Assembly: GCA_964647545.1 (NCBI GenBank)
Contig: CAZYHS010000003.1
Coordinates: 1 to 64,000 of the forward strand
Reading direction: 5' to 3'
Length of the DNA: 64,000 nt
Source of the DNA: CAZYHS01 sp964647545
GTDB taxonomy: Bacteria > UBA10199 > GCA-002796325 > 1-14-0-20-49-13
Position 1 is the stretch's first letter; each line of letters begins with the position of its first letter. Below the pieces are notes generated by a model. The model saw only the letters and a program-made list of their open reading frames with translations, was not told the origin of the DNA and did no database searches. Both the position numbers and the translations under genes were made by a program. Of the stretch, positions 45,466 to 53,959 are shown piece after piece.

Positions 45466-46431
45466 ATGAAATTCAAAGCACATGAAAATGATGCCGGTAT
45501 GCGACTAGACGTTTTTATTTCGTCAAAATGCGAAGGTGTGTCGCGCTCACAGGCAAAAAAACTGATCGACTCCGGTTTTGTGACGATCGGCGAAAGAACT
45601 ATCGATAAGGCGTCTCACGAGATCGATTTTGGAGACCTTGTGGAAGTCGCCATGCCTAAGGTAAAGCACGTCGGTCTTGTGGCGCAAGATATACCTTTGG
45701 ATATTGTTTACGAAGATAGCGACATCATCGTCATTAATAAAGCGGCCGGCATGGTCGTTCATCCTGCGGCCGGAAATCATGACGGTACGCTAGTTAACGC
45801 GCTTATGCATCACTGCCGCGACCTTGGCGGGATTTCGGGAGAATTACGTCCCGGGATCGTCCATAGGCTCGACAAAGATACCAGCGGACTTATAATCGTC
45901 GCAAAGAATGACCGTTCAATGGCCTCTCTTATGGCTCAGTTCAAATCGAGAAGCGTTGAAAAACGTTACACCGCAATACTTTGGGGGATGTTAAAAAATT
46001 TAAAAGGGACGATATCTGCGCCGATTGGCAGAAGTGCCGTCAATCGTAAGAAGATGTCTGTGCGCGCAAAGCACGGGCGAGATGCTGTGACGCATTTCGC
46101 CGTTGAAAAACGATTCGGAAATATGGCGACGCTGGTCGATGTTTTACTTGGTACGGGTCGTACGCATCAAATTAGAGTCCATTTTTCGTCGATAGGGCAT
46201 CCCATACTTGGAGACTCGACCTACGGCCGCGCACGCGAAATTCCGTGCAAAAAATCCGATTCGAACGATCTAAAAGCTCTCGCACAGTCGATAAAAAATA
46301 CAAGCCGCACAATGCTGCACTCAAGGGTTCTTTCTATCGATCATCCGACCACCGACAAACGCATGACTTTTGAGGCTCAGCTGCCGCAGGATATGAGGAG
46401 CTTACTAGATGACTTCAACAGGGTTTATTAA
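45466..46431 (+). CDS. rluD: 23S rRNA pseudouridine synthase, RluD type
   Basis: The enzyme makes pseudouridines in 23S rRNA. The 321-residue protein has an S4 domain (SRSQAKKLIDSGFV) and the RluA-family motif HRLDKDTSGLIIVAK with the catalytic Asp, plus GRTHQIRVHF. RluD rather than RluC is inferred from position before pgeF, a common pair. It starts one base after pyrD and overlaps pgeF by 23 bases. Confidence 0.9.
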   Translation: MKFKAHENDAGMRLDVFISSKCEGVSRSQAKKLIDSGFVTIGERTIDKASHEIDFGDLVEVAMPKVKHVGLVAQDIPLDIVYEDSDIIVINKAAGMVVHPAAGNHDGTLVNALMHHCRDLGGISGELRPGIVHRLDKDTSGLIIVAKNDRSMASLMAQFKSRSVEKRYTAILWGMLKNLKGTISAPIGRSAVNRKKMSVRAKHGRDAVTHFAVEKRFGNMATLVDVLLGTGRTHQIRVHFSSIGHPILGDSTYGRAREIPCKKSDSNDLKALAQSIKNTSRTMLHSRVLSIDHPTTDKRMTFEAQLPQDMRSLLDDFNRVY

Positions 46432-47080
46432 ATCTCAACTTCTGGAACAGGCCGGCGTTAAGCACGCGTTTGGGCTTAAGAAATATTCGCTCATCGATTA
46501 TCTGATCGATTTTGAAATTCCGTCTGCAAAATTCTTCAAGACGAATCAAATGCATGGCGACAACATCGTCGTTTTAAAGAGCGTTTCCGATAAAGATGTT
46601 CTAATTGAAGCCGATGCTTTTGTGACGAGCGAAGAGGGCGTCGTCCCTTTCGTTAGAACTGCAGATTGCGTTCCTATACTTTTAAGTGACCCGGTTAAAG
46701 GTATTGTAGCTGCGGTTCACGCCGGTTGGCGGGGAACGGCTAAAGAAATAGTTGCAAAGACGGTCGCATTCATGTCTGAAAAATTCGGTTCTTCCTCTGA
46801 AAATATCTGCGCGGCAATTGGACCGGCGATTGGCGCTTCGTGTTTTGAGGTCGGGGCTGAGGCTGTCGAAGGATTAAAAACCTTTTCAAGGTTCATCATA
46901 CCAAAAGACGACAACAAGTTCTTGGTCGATCTAAAAAAAATCAACTCGGCACAACTTTTATCATGCGGAGTTTCTAAGATCGACACGCTCGATATTTGCA
47001 ACCATTGCGACACTAGATTTGCTTCTTACCGTCGCGATAGGTACGATTCGGCAAGACAGGTAAGTTTTATTTGCAGATAA
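46409..47080 (+). CDS. pgeF: Peptidoglycan editing factor / YfiH-laccase-domain protein
   Basis: The 223-residue protein belongs to the YfiH family, called peptidoglycan editing factor and also shown in some members to act on purine nucleosides. The conserved Cys and His sites are present: NQMHGD, RTADCVPILL and HAGWRGTAKEI, with CNHCDTRFASYRRD at the end. It overlaps rluD, the usual neighbour. A bidirectional terminator follows. Confidence 0.92.
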   Translation: MTSTGFIKSQLLEQAGVKHAFGLKKYSLIDYLIDFEIPSAKFFKTNQMHGDNIVVLKSVSDKDVLIEADAFVTSEEGVVPFVRTADCVPILLSDPVKGIVAAVHAGWRGTAKEIVAKTVAFMSEKFGSSSENICAAIGPAIGASCFEVGAEAVEGLKTFSRFIIPKDDNKFLVDLKKINSAQLLSCGVSKIDTLDICNHCDTRFASYRRDRYDSARQVSFICR

Positions 47081-47091
47081 AACAAATAAAA

Positions 47092-47127
47092 AGCCCGACT
47101 GTGCATTTTGCAAGTCGGGCTTTTTTT
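47092..47127. terminator. Bidirectional intrinsic terminator between pgeF and dnaK
   Basis: AGCCCGACT (47092-47100) pairs with AGTCGGGCT (47113-47121). A run of T follows on the plus strand and a run of A precedes, giving T on the minus strand, so it can end both the pyr-rluD-pgeF unit and dnaK. Confidence 0.9.
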
Positions 47128-47141
47128 GCGTCAATCGACCG

Positions 47142-49079
47142 TTATTCTTTAGTTTCGGTAAATTCGGCATCGACAACTTTTTCATCTTTCTTTTTCTCTT
47201 CGCCGCTTCCGCCGTTTGACTCGCCACCGCCACCTTGAGAACCGCCGGATCCAGCCGGTCCTTTATCTCCGCCTTGGGCTGCGTTGGCTTTGTACATGGC
47301 TTCGGCCATTTTGTGGCTTGCTTTTGTCAGAGCTTCCATCGTCTCTTTGATTTTCGATGCATCTTTCAGCTCAAGTGCCTTCTTGCAATCTGCTAAGGCA
47401 GCGTCGAGAGCCGAGGCGTCTCCAACCGGGATTTTCTCGCGGTTCTCTTTGAGCATTTTCTCTGTGTTGTAAACAAGGGCGTCGGCCTGATTTCTGATCT
47501 CGATCTCTTCGCGGCGCTTTTTGTCGTCGCCTTCGTGTTCCTTTGCGGTCTTGACAATCTTTTCGATGTCGTCCTTTTGCAAGCCGCTCGACGCTGTGAT
47601 CGTGATGTGCTGCTCTTTATTGGTCGCCTTGTCCTTTGCCGTTACGTGGACTATGCCGTTGGCGTCGATGTCGAATGTGACTTCGATCTGCGGCACTCCG
47701 CGCGGCGCCGACGGGATCCCGTCGAGAATGAATCTGCCCAGAGTTCTGTTGTCTGCGGCCATTTCACGTTCGCCCTGCATGACGTGGATTTCAACGCTTG
47801 TCTGACTATCGGCCGCGGTAGAGAAGACTTGGCTCTTTCGAGTCGGAATGGTCGTATTGCGTTCAATGAGCTTGGTCATGACGCCGCCCAAGGTTTCGAT
47901 GCCCAGAGAGAGCGGGGTGACATCGAGCAGCAAAACGTCTTTAACGTCGCCCGCCAAAACTCCGGCCTGAACCGCTGCTCCGGCTGCGACAACTTCGTCG
48001 GGGTTAACTCCTTTGTGAGGTTCTTTGCCGAAGAAGCTCTTGACCATTTCCTGCACCTTCGGGATACGGATCGAACCGCCGACCAAAACTACTTCGTCGA
48101 TGTCGGACGCTTTTTTACCCGCGTCGGCAAGTGCTTTTTTGCACGGCTCGAGAGTTCTTTGAAGAATGTCGTCGACAAGTGCTTCAAACTTTGCGCGCGT
48201 CATGCGCATGACAAAGTGTTTCGGACCGGTAGCGTCGGCGGTGAGGAACGGCAGGTTGATCTCGGTCTCCATAACGTTGGAGAGTTCGATCTTTGCCTTT
48301 TCGGCCGCTTCGCGCAAACGCTGAATGACCATTTTGTCGTGGCTGACATCGATGCCGTTCTCTTTTTTGAACTCGACGATGAAGTGCTCCATGAGACGCT
48401 GGTCGATGTTGTCGCCGCCAAGATGCGTGTCGCCGTTTGTGGAGACGACTTCGACTACGTTTTCGCCGACATCGAGAATGGAAATGTCGAATGTGCCGCC
48501 GCCGAAATCAAAAACCGCGATCGTTTCGTCTTTCTTTTTGTCGAGGCCGTAGGCAAGAGCTGCCGCCGTCGGTTCGTTCACGATGCGTTTTACGTTGAGG
48601 CCCGCGATCTGGCCGGCGTCTTTTGTGGCCTGACGCTGGCTGTCGTTGAAATACGCCGGAACTGTAATGACCGCGTCGGTGACCTTTTCGCCGAGATAAT
48701 CTTCAGCCGCCTTTTTAAGTTTGCGAAGGACGTGGGCGGAGATTTCGGGAGGGGAGATTTTCTTTCCGTCAACGTCAACCGCTACGTCGCCGTTATCGGC
48801 ACGGCAGACTTTGTACGGGACCATTTTAATTTCTTCGGGGACTTCGTCGTATTTGCGCCCCATGAAGCGCTTAATTGAATAGATAGTCTTTTCGGGGTTG
48901 ACGACAGCCTGACGTTTGGCGATTTTTCCAACTACGACTTCGCCATCTTTTTGCCATGCCACAACCGACGGGGTGATGCGGTCTCCCTCTTCGTTAACGA
49001 TCACCTTGGGGGCGCCCCCTTCCATGATTGCGACCACGGAGTTTGTCGTTCCAAGGTCGATACCTATCATTTTCGCCAT
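47142..49079 (-). CDS. dnaK: Chaperone DnaK
   Basis: Hsp70 chaperone of 645 residues. Marks are the opening IGIDLGTTNSVVAIMEGG, AVITVPAYFNDSQRQAT, IFDFGGGTFDIS-like VFDFGGGTFDIS and VLVGGSIRIPKVQ; a Gly-rich tail (GSGGSQGGGGESNGGSG) ends it. AAAGGAGCG lies before the start. GrpE and DnaJ genes are not adjacent, so dnaK is a single-gene unit here. The 178 bases before it, shared with ubiE on the other strand, contain TTGACT-like sequences but no clear heat-shock promoter. Confidence 0.97.
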   Translation of the reverse strand: MAKMIGIDLGTTNSVVAIMEGGAPKVIVNEEGDRITPSVVAWQKDGEVVVGKIAKRQAVVNPEKTIYSIKRFMGRKYDEVPEEIKMVPYKVCRADNGDVAVDVDGKKISPPEISAHVLRKLKKAAEDYLGEKVTDAVITVPAYFNDSQRQATKDAGQIAGLNVKRIVNEPTAAALAYGLDKKKDETIAVFDFGGGTFDISILDVGENVVEVVSTNGDTHLGGDNIDQRLMEHFIVEFKKENGIDVSHDKMVIQRLREAAEKAKIELSNVMETEINLPFLTADATGPKHFVMRMTRAKFEALVDDILQRTLEPCKKALADAGKKASDIDEVVLVGGSIRIPKVQEMVKSFFGKEPHKGVNPDEVVAAGAAVQAGVLAGDVKDVLLLDVTPLSLGIETLGGVMTKLIERNTTIPTRKSQVFSTAADSQTSVEIHVMQGEREMAADNRTLGRFILDGIPSAPRGVPQIEVTFDIDANGIVHVTAKDKATNKEQHITITASSGLQKDDIEKIVKTAKEHEGDDKKRREEIEIRNQADALVYNTEKMLKENREKIPVGDASALDAALADCKKALELKDASKIKETMEALTKASHKMAEAMYKANAAQGGDKGPAGSGGSQGGGGESNGGSGEEKKKDEKVVDAEFTETKE

Positions 49080-49257
49080 ATAAATCGCTCCTTTACGTTG
49101 TTTTGTTATAGCGACACGTTATTTGCCGCGCGTGAGGTACCAGATGTAGCCGGTGAGGTTGAAAGTCAAGGGCAAGTCTTGAAAATATTTAAAAAAATTG
49201 AATTTTTGTGGGGCTCACCGTATAAGTGCCCGAAACTTAAGGAAAGGTAAGAATAGC

Positions 49258-49971
49258 ATGCAGCAGGGCTTAAAAAGCGTCTATCACAATATTGCCAAGA
49301 GGTATGAGCTGGCAAACCACCTTTTGACGTTCGGTCTCGACTCATTGTGGCGGAAAAGGGCAGTTAAAACTGCGGTTTCGAACCTGCCTGATGGGCGATT
49401 AAATGGCGATTTGAGGGTGCTCGATATGTGTTCCGGCACCGGCGAGACTGCCTCAATGCTTGTTGAAGCCTCTCCGGACGGAACTCAGATTTTTGCGGCG
49501 GACTATTCGCCCGAAATGCTTGAAGTCGCGCAGAGCAAGAAAAATGCCCTGAGGATCGAATTTACAAGAGCCGACGCGAATTTGCTCCCGTTTCCCGACA
49601 GTTTTTTTGACGTCGTCACGATCACGTTCGCCTTACGGAATTTGCATCCGACAAAAGAGGCGTTTTTAGAATGTCTTGGCGAACTTTTTCGTGTGCTAAA
49701 AAATGGCGGGGCCCTTGTGACCCTTGAAACAAGTCAGCCGAAAAATTCGTTCGTAAGAAAACTTTTCCAAATCTACGTTAAGGCGCTTGTCTATCCTCTC
49801 GGCAGGTTTGCGACCGCAAACGCCGCCGGATTTAAATATCTTTCCTCCTCTATTTTAAAATTCTATCCGGCCGAAGAGCTAAAAACCGCTCTTTTATCAG
49901 CGGGCTTTTCCGAGGTCCGTTTTAAACGCATGACGTTTGGCGCGGTCGCGTTGCACGTCTCAAAAAAATAG
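49258..49971 (+). CDS. ubiE: Demethylmenaquinone/ubiquinone methyltransferase
   Basis: The enzyme methylates the quinone ring with S-adenosylmethionine in the last steps of menaquinone or ubiquinone synthesis. The 237-residue protein has the cofactor motif VLDMCSGTGETA, the family signature FALRNLHPTKEAFLE and LKNGGALVTLE, plus the opening VYHNIAKRYELANHLLTFG. The ATG at 49258 follows AAGGAAAGG; upstream starts are not family-like. Which quinone is made cannot be told from the window. Confidence 0.92.
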   Translation: MQQGLKSVYHNIAKRYELANHLLTFGLDSLWRKRAVKTAVSNLPDGRLNGDLRVLDMCSGTGETASMLVEASPDGTQIFAADYSPEMLEVAQSKKNALRIEFTRADANLLPFPDSFFDVVTITFALRNLHPTKEAFLECLGELFRVLKNGGALVTLETSQPKNSFVRKLFQIYVKALVYPLGRFATANAAGFKYLSSSILKFYPAEELKTALLSAGFSEVRFKRMTFGAVALHVSKK

Positions 49972-50068
49972 CGTTTTCCGGCCATATTTTGCGTCGAATT
50001 TTTTATTTGAAAATTGTAGCCAAGTTATGCCATACGTCCGGCCTCGTTCTTTGAACATCTGTAATTTT

Positions 50069-50242
50069 GGGCCCATAGCTCAGCGGATAGAGCACGTGCC
50101 TTCNNNNNNNNNNNNNNNNNNNNNNNNNNNNNNNNNNNNNNNNNNNNNNNNNNNNNNNNNNNNNNNNNNNNNNNNNNNNNNNNNNNNNNNNNNNNNNNNN
50201 NNNCTAAGCATGTGGTCGCAGGTTCGATCCCTGCTGGGCCCG
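50069..50242 (+). tRNA. tRNA-Arg (anticodon UCU inferred), interrupted by N gap
   Basis: The 5' flank (50069-50103) gives the acceptor GGGCCCA, a D arm GCTC...GAGC and the anticodon stem CGTGC with loop start CTTC. The 3' flank (50204-50242) gives CTAA, the matching stem GCATG, a T arm GCAGGTTCGATCCCTGC and acceptor TGGGCCC with discriminator G. Stems pair across the gap. Dropping one of the two C bases at the join leaves a seven-base loop CTTCTAA, so the anticodon would be TCT (Arg). CCA is not encoded in full. Confidence 0.8.
50104..50203. other. Assembly gap of exactly 100 N
   Basis: A run of 100 N falls inside the anticodon loop of the tRNA-Arg gene. The round length suggests a placeholder of unknown true size. 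Confidence 0.98.
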
Positions 50243-50252
50243 CATTAGAGAG

Positions 50253-50284
50253 CGGTCGATCTTTTACAAGGTCGACCGTTTTTT
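50253..50284 (+). terminator. Intrinsic terminator after tRNA-Arg
   Basis: CGGTCGA (50253-50259) pairs with TCGACCG (50272-50278), followed by six T. It separates the tRNA from the convergent lhgO gene. Confidence 0.8.
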
Positions 50285-50304
50285 GTTTTTGAATCGCGGC
50301 AAGA

Positions 50305-51426
50305 TCAGATTAGCCCGCAAACGTGCTTGGCAATTGCCGGAGCCGCGGTTAGTGCAGGCGATTCGATGCCAAGTAAATGAATGATGTCGCCGTCGCGCCA
50401 GATGTCAAAGTCGCCGAACGGACGCCCGTTCTTGTAAAGCTTCGGTCTGTTTCCGGCGTAGGCAGGTTCGAGGTCGCTTGCGCTGACGTTTTTTACAAAG
50501 CGCGAAAGTTCTTTCGCAAAAATTTCCGGCGGAGTTGAAATCGAGTAATCATCTTTTTTGTCTGGAGTGAGTTTGATTTGTGACGGTCCGACAAAAAGTT
50601 CGCCGGCAATATTTCGGTGTGTGTGAATCCCCATGCTGGAGACAAGCGTTGCGTCGGCGTCGTCGGCGGTTGCGATGAAGCGCGACGGCACGGGATAGAT
50701 CATCGTTTTTATGCCGCCATTTTTCCAGCGGTAATATTCTCCTTTGAACGGAATTATCTGATATAGGTCGCACATCTGAAAATCTTCGCCGCGGCATTTC
50801 ATGCTTAAAATTTCGTCGGCCCAAAGACCGGCGGCGTTAATTAACATGTCAAACGGCATCTCGCCTCTGTCGGTCTGTAGAAGTTTCTGAATTGTATCGA
50901 TACCGGTGACGCAGCATGGATAGAGGAGGTTGACATTTTGACGGCGCGAAAGTTCGACTTCAAGGGCTCGAATGTACGCGGAGGCGTCCATAATTCCGCT
51001 GGCGGCAGAAAATGCGCACGCTACAACGTTTTGCAGACTTGGTTCGGCCTGCAAAAGTTCTTCGACGTTTCTAAGTTCAAAGCCTTCCACGCCGCAGATG
51101 TCGGCGTTCTTTTTAACTTCGACCAATGCATTTGCCTCAGCCTGATCGCAGGCAATGACCCATTTGCCGCATTTTTTATTTGCGACGCCGAGCTTTGCCA
51201 AAAGCTCGTAGGTCATTTTGTTCCCTTCGACGCAAAGTTTCGCCTTTAGCGAATCGGGAGGATAGGCAAAACCTGCGTGGATAACTTCGGAGTTGCGCGT
51301 GCTTGTGTGATGGCCGAGGAATTTTTCTTTTTCGAAAAGAAAAATCTCGTCGCCCGATTTTTGCGAGAGTGTCAGCGCGATGTTTAAGCCGACAACTCCG
51401 CCGCCGACGATGCAGATATTAGCCAT
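50305..51426 (-). CDS. lhgO: FAD-dependent oxidoreductase, L-2-hydroxyglutarate oxidase-like
   Basis: The 373-residue DAO-family flavoprotein has the dinucleotide site VGGGVVGLNIAL at the N-terminus and the LhgO-like HTSTRNSEVIHAGFAYP, with YQIIPFKGEYY and a FVGPSQIKL segment later. LhgO-type enzymes oxidise L-2-hydroxyglutarate and feed electrons to quinone; this substrate is inferred. It is the last gene of a minus-strand operon and overlaps the SemiSWEET gene by eight bases. Confidence 0.8.
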   Translation of the reverse strand: MANICIVGGGVVGLNIALTLSQKSGDEIFLFEKEKFLGHHTSTRNSEVIHAGFAYPPDSLKAKLCVEGNKMTYELLAKLGVANKKCGKWVIACDQAEANALVEVKKNADICGVEGFELRNVEELLQAEPSLQNVVACAFSAASGIMDASAYIRALEVELSRRQNVNLLYPCCVTGIDTIQKLLQTDRGEMPFDMLINAAGLWADEILSMKCRGEDFQMCDLYQIIPFKGEYYRWKNGGIKTMIYPVPSRFIATADDADATLVSSMGIHTHRNIAGELFVGPSQIKLTPDKKDDYSISTPPEIFAKELSRFVKNVSASDLEPAYAGNRPKLYKNGRPFGDFDIWRDGDIIHLLGIESPALTAAPAIAKHVCGLI

Positions 51427-51667
51427 GCTTGACCTTTAGATAGAGGATGTAACCGCTAAGGGCGAACGTTATTGCATTTGCCAGAATCACAGGTGCGGCG
51501 CCTATCAAGATTCCGTAAACCATCCACAAAAAAACGCCGAGCGTGAAGAGCGAATACATCACAAGCGAAAGGTCGCCGGTGTGGCGCGTTTTGTGCGCCT
51601 TAATTACCTGTGGCACAAAACTTATAGTGGTCAATGCGGCGGCGATGTAGCCGAGTTCTAGAGTCAT
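51419..51667 (-). CDS. SemiSWEET-type transporter
   Basis: The 82-residue protein has three membrane helices and the PQ motif in FVPQVIKAHKTRHTGDLS, followed by YSLFTLGVFLWMVYG, as in bacterial SemiSWEETs that move sugars as dimers. The substrate is not known. It overlaps tpx by ATGA and lhgO by eight bases, an unusual set of a peroxidase, a small transporter and a flavin oxidase. Confidence 0.85.
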   Translation of the reverse strand: MTLELGYIAAALTTISFVPQVIKAHKTRHTGDLSLVMYSLFTLGVFLWMVYGILIGAAPVILANAITFALSGYILYLKVKHG

Positions 51668-52179
51668 TTAAGCTCCTTTGCCGCGGATAGCACTGCGGCA
51701 TAGTCGGGCTCTTGCGTAACTTCTTTGACGAGCTGAATATATTTTACGGTGCCCAAACGATCGACCACAAAAATGCAGCGGGCAAGAAGCCGCAGTTCTT
51801 TGATTAAGATGCCGAGCGATTCGCCGCAAAGAGCGTTGCGGTGGTCGGAGAGCGTGACGACCTTGTCGATGCCGGACGCGCCGCACCAGCGTTTTTGGGC
51901 AAACGGGAGGTCCATGCTGACGGTTACAACTGCAACGTCTGTGCCGAGGCTTACGGCCTGCTGGTTGAATTTTCTTGTTTCAATGTCGCATACCGGCGTG
52001 TCGAGCGACGGGACGCACGATAAAATTATGGTTTTAGCGGCGAAGCTGGAGAGCTTGACCTCCTGAAGATCGTTATTGAGGAGGGTAACATCTGGAAGTT
52101 TGTCGCCGACTTTGATTTCGTTTCCGACAAGCGTGAGCGGGTTACCGTGGATGGTGACAAGACCTTTGCGTTCGTTCAT
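51664..52179 (-). CDS. tpx: Thiol peroxidase
   Basis: Tpx reduces hydrogen peroxide and lipid peroxides with thioredoxin. The 171-residue length is normal. The peroxidatic Cys is Cys64 in SLDTPVCDIETR and the resolving Cys is Cys99 in KRWCGASG, matching the atypical two-Cys Tpx class. AAAAAGGAG lies before the start. It heads the tpx-SemiSWEET-lhgO operon. Confidence 0.94.
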   Translation of the reverse strand: MNERKGLVTIHGNPLTLVGNEIKVGDKLPDVTLLNNDLQEVKLSSFAAKTIILSCVPSLDTPVCDIETRKFNQQAVSLGTDVAVVTVSMDLPFAQKRWCGASGIDKVVTLSDHRNALCGESLGILIKELRLLARCIFVVDRLGTVKYIQLVKEVTQEPDYAAVLSAAKELK

Positions 52180-52325
52180 AATAAGAGGCTCCTTTTTAGG
52201 TTGATTGCATCTATATTTTTTAAATTGAATAACACGAAGAAATCTCTAGGAAAAGGGTTTATTGATAATTGCCGGCATTCATCAGTTTAATTAACTTTTT
52301 AAGTTTATCGTTAAATAATTTCCCC

Positions 52326-52354
52326 TTGAAAATTTCGCGGCTTAGGCGTTTACT
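52326..52354 (+). promoter_or_regulatory. Possible promoter of the purine degradation cluster
   Basis: TTGAAA (52326-52331) and TTTACT (52349-52354) are 17 bases apart, 34 bases before the PLP-enzyme start. The -35 is good; the -10 is weak. An imperfect inverted repeat TTAATTAAC/GTTAAATAA (52287-52295 and 52310-52318) lies just upstream and could be an operator. Confidence 0.35.
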
Positions 52355-52388
52355 CTCCTTTCAATTTTACAATAAAACGGAGATGAAA

Positions 52389-53843
52389 ATGGCTAAGCTC
52401 GCAATCGATAAAAAGGTGTTCGAAAAAACTGTCAGACTTTGCAAAGATAAGGGGATAGTCCTCCCAACCTTCGCGCAGATGAAAGATCCGACAAAAGTTC
52501 CGTCACAAATCCTGCAGAAGCTCAAAAATATCGGCCTATGGGACGTTAATTCGCTCAATCTCTTTCGCATCACGTGGAAAAACGACGTTAAAAGCGGTGC
52601 GTTCGGAGGGGTAAACTTCGTTGAACTGCCGTCAAAACTGACCGGTGTAAAGGCCCGTATCTTCGGGCTTGTCGGCAAATATTTTCCGACCGGCGCTCAC
52701 AAAGTCGGCGCGACTTACGGATGCCTTGTCCCCAGACTTGTGACCGGAACGTTCGACCCGACATCGCAAAAGGCCGTATGGCCTTCGACCGGAAACTATT
52801 GTCGCGGCGGCGCCTACAACGCAAAACTACTTGGTTGCGAATCTGTCGCAATTTTGCCGCAGGAGATGAGTCGCGAACGTTTCGAGTGGCTCAAAAGCAT
52901 CGGCAGCGAAATCATTGCGACCCCCGGCTGCGAATCGAACGTGAAGGAAATTTACGACAAGTGCCACGAAATCAAACGCGAACGCGGCGACAAGGTAGTT
53001 GTCTTGAATCAGTTCGACGAGTTCGGCAACGGCATGTGGCATTATAACGTAACAGCCGAGGCCATGCTTGAGGTCTTGAAAGGCGTCATGGGCCCAAAAG
53101 ACAGATTTGCCGGTTATGTTTCCGCGACCGGATCGGCCGGCACCATCGCCGCCGGCGACCGTCTTAAAGAGGTCTATCCCCACTCGAAGATCGTCGCGAG
53201 CGAGGCGCTGCAATGCCCGACGCTCTATTTGAACGGCTACGGCGCCCACCGTATCGAAGGAATTGGCGACAAACATGTTCCGTGGATTCACAATTCTCGC
53301 AACACCGACGTCGTGACTGCAATTGACGACGAAGCCTGTATGCACATCATGCGCGTTTTTAACGAAGATGCCGGCCGCGAAATGCTTGCCAAGCACGGAG
53401 TCTCAAAAGATGTCATTGAAAAACTTTCGCTACTGGGTATTTCCGGAATCGGCAACGTGCTGTCAGCGGTAAAACTCGCAAAACATTTCGAGCTGACCGA
53501 AAACGACATTATTTTCACCGTTTTCACCGACTCGATGGAGATGTATGCCTCGCGAGTGGAAGAAGAACGTACAAAACTTGGAAAATATTCTTCGGAAAAG
53601 GCCTATGCCGACTGGGAACGCTATCTGCTCGGCTTTGCTGCCGACAACATGCAGGAGCTTTCTTATCTCGATAGAAAACGGATTCATAATTTGAAATATT
53701 TCACATGGGTCGAGCAGCAGGGGAAATCGGTCGAGGAGCTCAACGCCCAGTGGTACGATCACGACTATTGGACGAGCCGCTGGAGAATGGCCGACGAGTA
53801 CGACAACCTCATCGAAGAGTTTAACGCCGCGGTTGCGAAGTAA
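52389..53843 (+). CDS. PLP-dependent enzyme, fold type II (YgeX-position enzyme)
   Basis: The 484-residue protein is a fold type II PLP enzyme of the threonine synthase/cysteine synthase group. The likely PLP lysine is in PTGAHKVGATYG and the phosphate-binding loop is SATGSAGTIAAGD. Homologues are annotated only as PLP-dependent protein subunit beta. In the E. coli purine cluster the comparable place is held by YgeX, a diaminopropionate ammonia-lyase, but this protein is longer and clearly different. It may eliminate ammonia from an amino acid formed in purine breakdown. GGAG six bases upstream supports the ATG at 52389. A palindromic repeat follows. Confidence 0.8.
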   Translation: MAKLAIDKKVFEKTVRLCKDKGIVLPTFAQMKDPTKVPSQILQKLKNIGLWDVNSLNLFRITWKNDVKSGAFGGVNFVELPSKLTGVKARIFGLVGKYFPTGAHKVGATYGCLVPRLVTGTFDPTSQKAVWPSTGNYCRGGAYNAKLLGCESVAILPQEMSRERFEWLKSIGSEIIATPGCESNVKEIYDKCHEIKRERGDKVVVLNQFDEFGNGMWHYNVTAEAMLEVLKGVMGPKDRFAGYVSATGSAGTIAAGDRLKEVYPHSKIVASEALQCPTLYLNGYGAHRIEGIGDKHVPWIHNSRNTDVVTAIDDEACMHIMRVFNEDAGREMLAKHGVSKDVIEKLSLLGISGIGNVLSAVKLAKHFELTENDIIFTVFTDSMEMYASRVEEERTKLGKYSSEKAYADWERYLLGFAADNMQELSYLDRKRIHNLKYFTWVEQQGKSVEELNAQWYDHDYWTSRWRMADEYDNLIEEFNAAVAK

Positions 53844-53857
53844 TGAGTTGGTTTCGG

Positions 53858-53944
53858 CGTCATTGCGAGCGTTAGCGAAGCAATCCCCCGCAAAATTAAA
53901 TACGGGGGATCGCCACGTCGCCCTTAAGGCTCCTCGCGATGACA
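53858..53944. repeat. REP-like palindromic element of GTCATTGCGAG type
   Basis: The ends CGTCATTGCGAG and CTCGCGATGACA are near-perfect inverted repeats. An inner hairpin CCCCCG/CGGGGG has a 12-base loop. Similar GTCATTGCGAGC palindromes occur as dispersed repeats in many bacteria. It sits between the PLP-enzyme gene and hyuA and ends 15 bases before the hyuA start. Confidence 0.7.
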
Positions 53945-53959
53945 TACAATTGTTACTTT

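Noticed and set aside
47535..48878. Long open frame of about 447 codons antisense to dnaK
   Set aside because: It lies wholly within dnaK, has biased Phe/Val/Asp-rich composition typical of antisense frames of highly biased genes, and no family likeness.
52269..52388. N-terminal extension of the PLP enzyme
   Set aside because: The added residues are hydrophobic and non-family; GGAG is placed for the ATG at 52389.
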